Assembly (NCBI GenBank): GCA_947479185.1
Contig: CANJYY010000005.1
Span: forward strand, 1-20,416
Source: Caulobacteraceae bacterium
GTDB taxonomy: Bacteria > Pseudomonadota > Alphaproteobacteria > Caulobacterales > Caulobacteraceae
Length of the DNA: 20,416 nt
Reading direction: 5' to 3'
Below, piece after piece: positions 7,112-14,016 of the stretch. Position 1 is the stretch's first letter; every line of letters begins with the position of its first letter. A model generated the notes under the pieces. The model had not been told where the DNA came from. It saw nothing but the letters and a program-made list of their open reading frames with translations, and did not search any database. The position numbers and the translations under genes are program-made.

Positions 7112-7728
7112 TGCAAGACATGAAACCGCTCCTTGACGGCTACCGCCGATTCCGCGCCGCCGTCTGGCCAGAGCAACGCGCCCGCTACGAAGCCCTGGCG
7201 ACCCGGGGACAACGGCCAGAGACCCTGGTCATCGCCTGCTCGGATTCGCGCGTCGATCCACAGACCGTGTTCGGGGCGGGACCAGGCGAATTGTTTGTCA
7301 TCCGAAACGTCGCGGCGCTGGTCCCGCCCTATGAGCCGGACATGGGCTATCACGGCACCAGCGCGGCGCTGGAATTCGGTGTTCGGGTGCTGAAGGTGTC
7401 CCGCATCGTCGTGCTCGCCCACGCGCAATGCGGCGGCGTTCAGGCGATGGTCGAAGGCGCGCCGCCGGAAGCGCGGGACTTCGTCGCGCGATGGATGGAG
7501 ATCGCCGAACCGGTTCTGTGGCCGATTCCCGAACCGAAGCCGCCGAAGGACGCGCTCATCCACCTCGAAGCCGCCATCGTCGGCCTCTCGCTGAAGAATC
7601 TAAGGACGTTTCCCTGGATCAGCAGCGCGGTGCGCGCCGGCGATCTCGCGCTTCACGGCTTCCGCTTCGACATCCACAACGGGGAACTCTCGCGGCTGGA
7701 GGGGGACCGGCTGGTCGCCGTATCCTGA
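7111..7728 (+). CDS. Beta-class carbonic anhydrase
   Basis: The 205-aa enzyme interconverts carbon dioxide and bicarbonate in the cytoplasm. Zinc ligands and the catalytic dyad of the beta class are present: Cys43, Asp45 and Arg47 in ACSDSR, then His104 and Cys107 in HAQCGG. FVIRNVAALVPPY (62-74) and GTSAALEFGV (82-91) match the family, and the protein has the usual length of just over 200 aa. ATG 7111-7113 overlaps the stop of the zinc-ribbon gene as TGATG; a second in-frame ATG at 7120 is possible. The gene ends the terC operon and is convergent with suhB, with only 7 bases between stops. Its co-expression with TerC suggests a joint role in pH, bicarbonate or metal balance, which is inference. 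Confidence 0.95.
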   Translation: MQDMKPLLDGYRRFRAAVWPEQRARYEALATRGQRPETLVIACSDSRVDPQTVFGAGPGELFVIRNVAALVPPYEPDMGYHGTSAALEFGVRVLKVSRIVVLAHAQCGGVQAMVEGAPPEARDFVARWMEIAEPVLWPIPEPKPPKDALIHLEAAIVGLSLKNLRTFPWISSAVRAGDLALHGFRFDIHNGELSRLEGDRLVAVS

Positions 7729-7735
7729 ACCCTGT

Positions 7736-8533
7736 CTAGCCGGCCGCCTGGAGCCGCTCGAGGATCAGCGGGTGCAGTTCGAGGTTGGCCGCGCAGATGT
7801 CGCCGCGCTCGACGCGATAGTCGGCGCCGTCGAGGTCGGTGACCTTGCCGCCCGCTTCAGTGACCAGCAGCAGACCCGCCGCCACGTCCCAGGGGCTCAG
7901 GTTGCGCTCCCAGAAGCCGTCCAGGCGGCCGGCGGCCACCCAGGCGAGGTCAAGGGCTGCGGCGCCGAAGCGGCGCACGCCGGAGACGCGCTGGCTGATC
8001 TGGTGCAGCTCCTTCAGGAACTGGCCGTGGCCCGGGCGGCCGATGAACGGCACGCCGGTGCCCAGCAGGCTCTCGTCCATCCGGGTGCGGGCCGCCACGC
8101 GCAGGCGCTTCTCGTTGCCGAGCCAGGCGCCCTTGCCCTTTTCGGCCCAGAAGGTGTCGTGGGTGATCGGGTTGTAGGTCACCGCCGCGACGATCTGGCC
8201 CTCGCGCTCGAGCGCGATGTTGACCGCGAAGTGCGGGATGGCGTGCATGAAGTTGGTGGTGCCGTCGAGAGGGTCGACGATCCAGCGGTGGGTCTTGTCG
8301 GTGCCCTCGATCAGGCCCCGCTCCTCGCCGAGGAAGCTGTAGCCGGGACGGGCCTTCGACAGGGCCTCGAACAACGCCTGTTCGGCCTTGATGTCGGCGG
8401 CGGTGACGAAGTCCCCGGCGCCCTTCTTCGAAACCTGGAGCTCGCCCAGTTCGCCGAAGTCGCGGGCCAGGCCCTTGGCCGCCTTGCGGGCGGCGTCGAT
8501 CATGACAGTCAGAAGTGCGGAAGCTGTGGACAC
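7736..8533 (-). CDS. suhB: Inositol monophosphatase family protein (SuhB-like)
   Basis: The 265-aa Mg-dependent phosphatase would hydrolyse inositol monophosphate or related sugar phosphates. The SuhB branch also assists ribosomal RNA transcription in enterobacteria, but this is not shown here. Metal-site residues are in place: Glu70 (GEE), Asp87 and Asp90 with WIVDPLDGTTN at 84-94, and Trp215-Asp216 in SPWDVAAG near the end. The likely start is GTG 8531-8533, one base after the efp stop, which gives the usual N-terminus for this family; an ATG at 8503 would remove ten conserved-looking residues and has no ribosome binding site. It forms an operon with efp. The 3' end nearly touches the convergent carbonic anhydrase gene. 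Confidence 0.92.
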   Translation of the reverse strand: MSTASALLTVMIDAARKAAKGLARDFGELGELQVSKKGAGDFVTAADIKAEQALFEALSKARPGYSFLGEERGLIEGTDKTHRWIVDPLDGTTNFMHAIPHFAVNIALEREGQIVAAVTYNPITHDTFWAEKGKGAWLGNEKRLRVAARTRMDESLLGTGVPFIGRPGHGQFLKELHQISQRVSGVRRFGAAALDLAWVAAGRLDGFWERNLSPWDVAAGLLLVTEAGGKVTDLDGADYRVERGDICAANLELHPLILERLQAAG

Positions 8534-8534
8534 G

Positions 8535-9101
8535 TCAGTCGGCCCTGCGCAGGTATTCGCCGGTTTCGGTCGAGACCAGCACGCGCTCGCCCGCTTCCAT
8601 ATAGGGCGGGATCAGGATGCGCATGCCGTTGTCGGCCTTGGCGGGCTTGTAGGAGGATGAGGCGGTCTGGCCGTTGGTCGTGGCGTCGGCCTCGACGATG
8701 GTCAGGACAACGTGTTCGGGCAGCGAGATGCTGATCGGGCGTTCCTCGTGGAACTCGACCTTCACCTTCATGCCGTCCTGCAGGAAGCGGACCTGGTCCT
8801 CGCCGACGAAGTCCTCGTGCAGGCTGATCTGCTCGTAGTTTTCCGCGTCCATGAACACCAGCATCTCGCCCTCGGCGTAGAGGAAGGTGTTGTCGCGCTG
8901 GTCGAGGGTCACGCGCTCGACCTTGTCGTCCGAGCGGAAGCGTTCGTTGGTTTTGCGACCGTCGATCAGGTTCTTCATCTCGACCTGGGCGAAGGCGCCG
9001 CCCTTGCCGGGCTTCACATGCGAGGCCTTCACGCAGACCCACAGGCCCCCGTCGTGCTGGAGCACCATGCCGGGTTTGATGGTGTTGCCGTTGATCTTCA
9101 T
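8535..9101 (-). CDS. efp: Elongation factor P
   Basis: The 188-aa protein binds ribosomes stalled at polyproline stretches between the P and E sites and promotes peptide bond formation. The three beta-barrel domains are complete: [14 protein letters not shown] at the start, the loop KPGKGGAF with Lys33 at the position modified in many bacteria, and the end YLRRAD. The ATG at 9099-9101 is fixed by homology; the frame remains open upstream to 9170 but that part is not EF-P. No EpmA or EpmB modification gene lies in the window. It is the first gene of an efp-suhB operon with a promoter about 40-70 bases upstream. Confidence 0.97.
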   Translation of the reverse strand: MKINGNTIKPGMVLQHDGGLWVCVKASHVKPGKGGAFAQVEMKNLIDGRKTNERFRSDDKVERVTLDQRDNTFLYAEGEMLVFMDAENYEQISLHEDFVGEDQVRFLQDGMKVKVEFHEERPISISLPEHVVLTIVEADATTNGQTASSSYKPAKADNGMRILIPPYMEAGERVLVSTETGEYLRRAD

Positions 9102-9141
9102 GAAGTCGGGTCGCCGCGCGGGGGTCGGGAAAGGGCGGCGG

Positions 9142-9170
9142 AAACTAGCGGCGGGGCCGGTGGATAGCAA
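9142..9170 (-). promoter_or_regulatory. Predicted promoter of efp-suhB
   Basis: On the minus strand TTGCTA (complement of 9165-9170) and TAGTTT (complement of 9142-9147) are spaced by 17 bases. The predicted transcription start near 9135 leaves a leader of about 34 bases before the efp ATG. Confidence 0.5.
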
Positions 9171-9183
9171 GGCGGGCGCGCTT

Positions 9184-9282
9184 TGCGTCCTTCGACACGC
9201 CGCTACGCGGCTGCCCAGGATGCCGTACCCCGGTGCATGTCATGGTGAGCAGCGCTCGAAGAGCGCATGTCGAACCACGCAC
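9184..9282. repeat. Imperfect palindromic intergenic repeat, copy B
   Basis: The outer ends at 9184-9200 and 9265-9281 are imperfect inverted copies (about 13 of 17 bases). The inner right half, 9240-9282, resembles copy A at 220-264 (CAT..TGAG.AGCG, then TCGAA and CGCAC). It lies directly between the 3' end of thiE and the efp promoter and looks like a degenerate dispersed palindromic repeat. Confidence 0.45.
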
Positions 9283-9283
9283 C

Positions 9284-9931
9284 CTACCCCCGCGCCGCCA
9301 GACCTTCAGCGATGGCGGCGTTGAGCGCCTTCACAGCGGCGGCCGGGCCATCCGGATGAGCCCACACCCCCGCGCTGACGGCGATGAAGTCCGCGCCCGC
9401 CGTCACCAGGCCGGCCGCGTTGGCGGCCGTGATCCCGCCGATGGCGACGCAGGGGATCGACATGGTCTCCTGCCAGATCGCCAGGATCTCCGGATCGGCG
9501 GTGGTCGGGGCGTCCTTGGTGGTGGTCGGGAAGAAGGCCCCGAAGGCGACATAGTCGGCGCCGGCCTCGGCGGCTTCCATCGCAAGGTGGCGGCTGTCAT
9601 GACAGGTCACGCCGACCATGCGGTCCTTGCCCATGATCCGGCGGGCCTCGGTGCAACTCATGTCGTCCTGGCCGACATGCACGCCGTCGCAGTCGAACTT
9701 CGCCGCCAGGTCGGGCCGGTCATTGAGGATCACGGCCACGTCGCGCGACCGGGCGATGACGCCCAGCACCTCGACGGCGGCGGCGATGACCTCGTCCGGC
9801 GCGTCCTTGAGGCGGATCTGCAGGGCCGCGACGTCGCCGGCGTCCAGCGTCGCCGCCAGGGTGTGGGCGAAGGCGGCCAGGTCATCGAGGCCCGGCGGGG
9901 TGATCAGATAGAGGCGGCAATCAGCGGTCAT
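9284..9931 (-). CDS. thiE: Thiamine-phosphate synthase
   Basis: The 215-aa TIM-barrel enzyme joins HMP pyrophosphate and the thiazole phosphate to make thiamine phosphate. Family positions are visible: Gln38-x-Arg40-x-Lys42 (LQIRLKD), ILNDRPDLA with Asn70-Asp71, DGVHVGQDD (82-90), GVTCHD (107-112), the phosphate loop TTTK at 136-139 and the glycine-rich AIGGI (163-167). The start ATG 9929-9931 has AGGGA about 7 bases upstream. It begins only 10 bases after the stop of the small DUF2474 gene and is on the same strand as cydAB, so it is probably read through from the cytochrome bd operon. No other thiamine gene and no TPP riboswitch are in view. Confidence 0.94.
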   Translation of the reverse strand: MTADCRLYLITPPGLDDLAAFAHTLAATLDAGDVAALQIRLKDAPDEVIAAAVEVLGVIARSRDVAVILNDRPDLAAKFDCDGVHVGQDDMSCTEARRIMGKDRMVGVTCHDSRHLAMEAAEAGADYVAFGAFFPTTTKDAPTTADPEILAIWQETMSIPCVAIGGITAANAAGLVTAGADFIAVSAGVWAHPDGPAAAVKALNAAIAEGLAARG

Positions 9932-9941
9932 GGGATCGTCC

Positions 9942-10088
9942 CTACACCAGCAGGGCCCTCAGGGCATAGGCGACGACCGCCGTCGCCGCAGCCGAGGCCA
10001 GGGCCAGGCCGATGAACCAGCCAAGCCGGCGGTGCAGCGGGGCCAGGGGCTCGCCCTCGCCGGGCGGGGGCTCAATGGTAACCTTCAC
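9942..10088 (-). CDS. DUF2474 small membrane protein, CydX-like subunit of the bd oxidase
   Basis: This is a 48-aa protein with a short polar N-terminus, the motif [12 protein letters not shown] at about residues 14-25, and one transmembrane helix (about 24-43) rich in Ala and Val. The PLxxRLGWF-plus-one-helix layout is what I know of DUF2474 proteins, which are encoded after cydAB/cioAB and resemble CydX/CydS-like accessory subunits of cytochrome bd. The start is uncertain: GTG at 10086-10088 overlaps the end of cydB by 17 bases and has AAAGG about 9 bases upstream. The next gene, thiE, starts 10 bases downstream. A role in assembly or stability of the oxidase is inference from position and family. 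Confidence 0.76.
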   Translation of the reverse strand: MKVTIEPPPGEGEPLAPLHRRLGWFIGLALASAAATAVVAYALRALLV

Positions 10089-11094
10089 CGTCGCCGACCT
10101 TTCCGCGGAACAGCCAGTAGACCCAGGCCGTGTAGCCAAGGATCAGCGGCAGCATGATCCCGACTCCGACGAGCATCAACGCCAGCGCGTTGTCGGCGTT
10201 GGCCGCCTGCCGGAAGTCGATGTCGTAGGGCACGATGGCCGGGAAGAAGCCGACCGCCAGTCCGAGATAGCCGGACAGGAAGACCAGCGCCGCGCCGGCG
10301 TAGGGCATGCCGTGCTCCTTGCGGCGCAGGCCTTCGGCGACGATCAGCAGGCCGGCCGCCCCGAGGATCGGGATCGGCAGGAAGGGCAGCATGTCGATCG
10401 TGAAGTGGCCGTTCTCGAAGCCCCAGCGGGCCGCGATGCGCGGGTGGACGATGAGGGTCGCGAGGCTGACCGCGGCCAGCAGAACCGCCGTCGCGCCGCC
10501 GGCGATCGCCGCCCAGCGCCGGGCGTCGCCGTGCAGGTCATCCTTCGTCTTCCAGATCAGCCAGCCGGCCCCGAGCAGGGCATACCCGGCGACGAGGCCC
10601 AGCGCGACCAGGAGGCTGTAGGGTGTCAGCCAGTCGAACGGCTGGCCGGCGAACTGGCCGTCCTTCACCGTCACGCCCTGGATGAAACCGCCGAGCACCA
10701 GACCCTGGGCAAGGGTGGCCATCAGCGAGCCGCCAGCGAAGGCTGCAGTCCAGAAAGCCTTGCCCCGCTTGCGCCCGTGCAGGCGGAACTCGAACGCCAC
10801 GCCGCGCAGGATCAGGGCCAGCAGCATCAGGATCAGCGGCAGGTAGAGCGCCGGCGCGAGGATGCTGTAGGCCAGCGGAAAGGCCGCGAACAGACCGCCG
10901 CCGCCCAGCACCAGCCAAGTCTCGTTGCCGTCCCAGACCGGCGCGATGCTGTCCATCATCACGTCCCGGTCCTTCGGCGAGCGAGCGAACGGGAACAGGA
11001 TGCCGACGCCGAGGTCAAAGCCGTCGAGCAGCACGTACAGCAGCACGGCCACGGCCAGCAGCCCGGCCCAGATGAGGGGAAGGTCGAGGGTCAT
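10072..11094 (-). CDS. cydB: Cytochrome bd ubiquinol oxidase subunit II
   Basis: The 340-aa integral membrane subunit pairs with CydA and has about nine hydrophobic helices but binds little or no haem itself. Clear family marks are the N-terminal LLDGFDLGVGILFP (22-35), VWDGNETWLVLGGGGLFAAFP (53-73), RGVAFEFR and the C-terminal GYTAWVYWLFRGKV. The length fits the CioB/CydB range. ATG 11092-11094 is one base after the cydA stop, and GGAGG (complement of 11101-11105) sits 6 bases upstream inside cydA, so expression is closely coupled. The 3' end overlaps the small DUF2474 gene. Confidence 0.97.
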   Translation of the reverse strand: MTLDLPLIWAGLLAVAVLLYVLLDGFDLGVGILFPFARSPKDRDVMMDSIAPVWDGNETWLVLGGGGLFAAFPLAYSILAPALYLPLILMLLALILRGVAFEFRLHGRKRGKAFWTAAFAGGSLMATLAQGLVLGGFIQGVTVKDGQFAGQPFDWLTPYSLLVALGLVAGYALLGAGWLIWKTKDDLHGDARRWAAIAGGATAVLLAAVSLATLIVHPRIAARWGFENGHFTIDMLPFLPIPILGAAGLLIVAEGLRRKEHGMPYAGAALVFLSGYLGLAVGFFPAIVPYDIDFRQAANADNALALMLVGVGIMLPLILGYTAWVYWLFRGKVGDGEGYH

Positions 11095-11095
11095 C

Positions 11096-12490
11096 TCAGG
11101 CCTCCGGCTCGGGGGGAACGGCCGCCAGCGGCGTGCCGGGCGCGCGGCCCTCGGCGTCCGGCGGCGCCTCGGTCTCGAGCGCCGGCCCCTTGGCGATCAG
11201 GCGGAGGATGTAGATCGCACCGGCGCTGAAGACGATGGCGTAGATGACGATGAAGGCCAGCAGCGAGGCAGAGACCTGGCCGGCCCCGACGGGCGAGGCC
11301 GAGTCCGCGGTGCGCAGCACGCCATAGATGGTCCAGGGCTGGCGACCGACCTCGGCGACGATCCAGCCGGCGATCACCGCGACGAATCCGGCCGGGCCCA
11401 TGGCCACCGCCGCGCGCAGGAACCAGGTCGAGTCCTCCAGGCGCTTGCGCGCGATCAGCACCACGCCCCAGACGCCGAGCCCGATCATCGCCAGACCCAG
11501 GCCGACCATGATCCGGAACGCCCAGTAGACCAGACCCACGACCGGCCAGTCGTCGCGCGGGAAGGCATCCAGTCCTTGCAGGACCCGGTCCCTGGGCACG
11601 CCCTGGACCACATTGCCGATGCCGGGAATGGCCAGTTCGAAGTGGGTCTTGGCGGCGCTCCGGTCCGGCAGGCCGATCAGGCTCTGCGGCTGGTTCGGCG
11701 CGCTCTCCCAGTAAGCCTCGATGGCCGCCGTCTTGAGCGGCTGGTGTTCCAGCACGACCTTGCCGGACTCGTGCCCGGCCAGCAGCTGCAGCGGCGCGAC
11801 GATGGCGAACATGCCGATGGCCATGCGCAGGGCCAGGCGCGACTCGGGCTGGCTGCGGTCCTTCAGCAGGGTCCAGGCGCTGGCCGCGCCGACCACCAGG
11901 GCCGTGGTCAGGTAGGCTGCGAGGCTCATGTGGGCCAGACGCGAGGGGAAGGTCGGCGAGAAGATCACCTGCATCCAGTCGGTCGCCAGCAGGCTGCCAT
12001 CAGGCAGGGTGGTGAAGCCGGTCGGATGCTGCATCCAGCTGTTGGCCGAGATGATCCAGAAGGCCGACGTCAGCGTGCCCAGGGCGACCAGCACCGTGGC
12101 GAGGAAATGCAGGCGTGGCCCCACCCGCTTCCAGCCGAACAGCATCACGCCCAGGAAACTGGCCTCGAGGAAGAAGGCGGTCAGCACCTCGAAGGCCAGC
12201 AGGGGCCCGATGACCGGCGACGCGACGCGGGAAAACACCGACCAGTTGGTGCCGATCTCGTAGCTCATCACCACGCCCGACACGACGCCCATGCCGAAGC
12301 TGAGGGCGAAGATCTTGATCCAGAAGAGGTAGAGGTTGCGGAACGCCTCGCGCCCGCTGAGGAGCCACAGCCCCTCGAGGACCGCCAGGAAGCTGGCCAG
12401 GCCGATCGTGAAGCTCGGGAAGATGATGTGGAAGGCGATGGTGAAGGCGAACTGCAGTCGGCCCAGCAGTTCCGCGTCGAAACTCATCAT
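11096..12490 (-). CDS. cydA: Cytochrome bd ubiquinol oxidase subunit I (CioA-like, short Q-loop)
   Basis: The 464-aa subunit oxidises quinol and reduces oxygen to water with haems b558, b595 and d. Expected ligands are His21 (AFHIIFP), His187 (LAHMSL) and Met328 (FRIMVGLG). Glu101 and Glu109 of the proton path (AFEVLTAFFLEA), the quinol-site pair Lys253 and Glu258 (KTAAIEA), and GWIVAEVGRQPW at 375-386 are all intact. The Q-loop after 258 is short, and the total length is below the ~520 aa of the E. coli enzyme, so it is the CioA type often linked to cyanide tolerance and microaerobic growth. The C-terminal tail after about 440 is acidic and proline-rich. Start is one of two tandem ATG codons. 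It opens the cydAB-DUF2474-thiE operon and is divergent from bfd. Confidence 0.96.
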   Translation of the reverse strand: MMSFDAELLGRLQFAFTIAFHIIFPSFTIGLASFLAVLEGLWLLSGREAFRNLYLFWIKIFALSFGMGVVSGVVMSYEIGTNWSVFSRVASPVIGPLLAFEVLTAFFLEASFLGVMLFGWKRVGPRLHFLATVLVALGTLTSAFWIISANSWMQHPTGFTTLPDGSLLATDWMQVIFSPTFPSRLAHMSLAAYLTTALVVGAASAWTLLKDRSQPESRLALRMAIGMFAIVAPLQLLAGHESGKVVLEHQPLKTAAIEAYWESAPNQPQSLIGLPDRSAAKTHFELAIPGIGNVVQGVPRDRVLQGLDAFPRDDWPVVGLVYWAFRIMVGLGLAMIGLGVWGVVLIARKRLEDSTWFLRAAVAMGPAGFVAVIAGWIVAEVGRQPWTIYGVLRTADSASPVGAGQVSASLLAFIVIYAIVFSAGAIYILRLIAKGPALETEAPPDAEGRAPGTPLAAVPPEPEA

Positions 12491-12541
12491 CCCACCCTCT
12501 CAGTCGAACGGCCATACCCAACGCCCGCAACGCGGCGGATA

Positions 12542-12553
12542 CAACCCGGGTTG
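12542..12553. promoter_or_regulatory. 12-bp perfect palindrome upstream of cydA
   Basis: CAACCCGGGTTG is a perfect palindrome located 52-63 bases before the cydA start codon in the shared cydA/bfd region. It does not match the FNR/FixK pattern TTGA-N6-TCAA. It could be a binding site for a regulator of the oxidase operon, but nothing beyond symmetry and position supports that. Confidence 0.3.
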
Positions 12554-12587
12554 CAGCGGCATCCGGTCGCACAACCCTGCTTTCTAA

Positions 12588-12604
12588 TTGCAAATGCGTT
12601 GCAA
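12588..12604. promoter_or_regulatory. Fur/Mur-like operator between cydA and bfd
   Basis: TTGCAAATGCGTTGCAA is an inverted repeat of TTGCAA separated by 5 bases; read as 7-1-7 it is TGCAAAT-G-CGTTGCA, with 5 of 7 positions symmetrical. This architecture matches Fur-family boxes, and TGCAA half-sites are, as I recall, typical of alphaproteobacterial Fur/Mur sites. It overlaps the -35 of the predicted bfd promoter, a position suited to repression by iron-loaded regulator. Confidence 0.48.
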
Positions 12605-12626
12605 CGGCGATTGAGAGGCGCTACAT
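12599..12626 (+). promoter_or_regulatory. Predicted bfd promoter
   Basis: TTGCAA at 12599-12604 and CTACAT at 12621-12626 are separated by 16 bases. Transcription from about 12633 leaves a short leader holding GAGG at 12645-12648, 7 bases before the GTG start. The right half of the Fur-like box forms the -35. Confidence 0.42.
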
Positions 12627-12655
12627 GCGGATCGTTCTCAAGTCGAGGCCTGCCC

Positions 12656-12841
12656 GTGTACGTCTGCAACTGCAACGGCATCCGCGAACGTCAGGTGCGC
12701 GCGGCCATCGAGGCCGGCGCGACGCGCCCCGCCGACGTGTTCCGCGCCCATGACTGCAAGGTCCAGTGCGCCCGCTGCGTCTGCGAGATGCGCGAGATGA
12801 TCGACCAGTCCCGCGACGCCCTGCGCTACGCCGCCGAATAG
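12656..12841 (+). CDS. bfd: Bacterioferritin-associated ferredoxin
   Basis: The 61-aa [2Fe-2S] protein docks on bacterioferritin and passes electrons to its haem so that stored iron can be released. Cluster ligands correspond to Cys4 and Cys6 (VCNCNGI) and Cys38 and Cys41 (CARC); additional Cys34 and Cys43 are present. The Arg/Lys-rich surface of the family is kept. Translation begins at GTG 12656 with GAGG 7 bases upstream; this gives exactly the family N-terminus (YVCNCN). It is divergent from cydA, with a Fur-like box in between. Its partner bfr lies 1.2 kb downstream on the same strand, separated by a DUF2804 gene. Confidence 0.93.
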   Translation: MYVCNCNGIRERQVRAAIEAGATRPADVFRAHDCKVQCARCVCEMREMIDQSRDALRYAAE

Positions 12842-12908
12842 CGGCCTCGACGTTCCCCCTCAGGGCTCGCTAGGACTGTCGCGAACACGTTTCGGGGGAG
12901 CGACGCCT

Positions 12909-13931
12909 GTGCAGCACGAAATGGGATCCGGCGATCTGCTCGATGGGCAGGGCAGACTGGCCGAGCCCGGCTTCGCCACGGCGGAGGTCCGCCGCTATCG
13001 CCGCGCCGCCATCAAGGCCCGCCCGCTGCGCACCAAGGAATGGGACTACTACGCGGTTCTGAATGAGGACGTCGGCCTGTGCCTGACGGTGGCCGACAAT
13101 GACTACCTCGGCGTGCTGGCCGTCCACTGGCTCGACTTCCGCAAGGCCGAGGCCCTGCAGGACGGCGTGATGATCCCCCTGCCGATGGGCCGGATGGCGA
13201 TGCCGGAAAGCGCTGACGCCGGCGATGTCGTCCAGACCCATGAGCGCCTGACCATGGCCTTCCGCCATGAGCCGGGCGGCCGGCGCCTGACCGTCGACAT
13301 GCCGGACTTTGCCGGCGGCCAGGGGCTCAAGGGCGAGCTGTGGCTGGCCCAGCCGCCGATGGACCGGATGGTCATCGCCACGCCGTTCGCCGCCGCGCCG
13401 CGCGCCTTCTACTACAACCAGAAAATCAACTGCATGCCGGCGACCGGCTCGGTCACGGTCGGCGGCGAGACGCATGTCTTCGCGCCGGCGTCGGCCTTCG
13501 GCATCCTCGACTGGGGTCGCGGCGTCTGGACCTACGACAACACCTGGTACTGGGGCTCGGCCTCCGGCCTGCACGAGGGCCGGGCGTTCGGCTTCAACAT
13601 CGGCCACGGCTTCGGCGACACCGGCGCGGCCAGCGAGAACATGGTCTTCCTCGACGGTCGCGCCCACAAGCTGGACCAGGTCACCTTCCACCTGCCGCAG
13701 GGGACCTTCGACGGCGCGCCGTGGCGGTTCACCAGCAACGACGGCCGGTTCGAGATGACCTTCGAGCCGATCGTCGACCGGGCCTCGGCCACCGATGTGT
13801 TCGGCCTGATCCGCTCGATCCAGCACCAGACGTTCGGCCGCTATTCCGGCCATGTGGTCCTCGATGACGGCACGCGGCTGGAGGTGCGCGACCTGCTCGG
13901 CTTCGCGGAGGAAGTGGCCAACCGCTGGTGA
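12909..13931 (+). CDS. DUF2804 family protein
   Basis: This 340-aa protein has no signal peptide or membrane helix. It matches the DUF2804 family: LRTKEWDYYAV near residues 40-50, FYYNQKINCMPATGSV near 167-182, GILDWGRGVWTYDNTWYWG at about 198-216 and GFNIGHGFGDTGAASENMVFLDG at about 227-249. The many aromatic and Gly residues suggest a beta-rich, lipocalin-like fold, but the biochemical role is not known to me. GTG 12909 is chosen because GGGGGAG lies 8 bases upstream; an ATG four codons later is the alternative. It sits between bfd and bfr without any evident iron-binding motif, so the neighbourhood is no proof of a role in iron. Confidence 0.85.
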   Translation: MQHEMGSGDLLDGQGRLAEPGFATAEVRRYRRAAIKARPLRTKEWDYYAVLNEDVGLCLTVADNDYLGVLAVHWLDFRKAEALQDGVMIPLPMGRMAMPESADAGDVVQTHERLTMAFRHEPGGRRLTVDMPDFAGGQGLKGELWLAQPPMDRMVIATPFAAAPRAFYYNQKINCMPATGSVTVGGETHVFAPASAFGILDWGRGVWTYDNTWYWGSASGLHEGRAFGFNIGHGFGDTGAASENMVFLDGRAHKLDQVTFHLPQGTFDGAPWRFTSNDGRFEMTFEPIVDRASATDVFGLIRSIQHQTFGRYSGHVVLDDGTRLEVRDLLGFAEEVANRW

Positions 13932-13960
13932 CGTCGAACACGTTTGCGCGGGACAGGTTG

Positions 13961-13977
13961 CGGCCCGGACCGGGCCG
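13961..13977 (+). terminator. GC-rich hairpin before bfr (possible weak terminator)
   Basis: CGGCCCG at 13961-13967 and CGGGCCG at 13971-13977 form a perfect 7-bp stem with a 3-base loop, about 30 bases after the DUF2804 stop. There is no T-run, so termination would be weak; it may be a structured leader for bfr instead. Confidence 0.25.
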
Positions 13978-14016
13978 GTTCAGGGTCGGGGCGACTCGAA
14001 CCTGAAGGAGCGCGCC

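Noticed and set aside
9932..9941. TPP riboswitch before thiE
   Set aside because: There are only 10 bases between the small DUF2474 gene and thiE, leaving no space for one.
10012..12841. Long plus-strand frames (10012-11229 and 10925-12655) opposite cydAB
   Set aside because: The minus strand encodes complete CydA and CydB. These frames are compositional shadows; only the last 62 codons from 12656 (bfd) are real.
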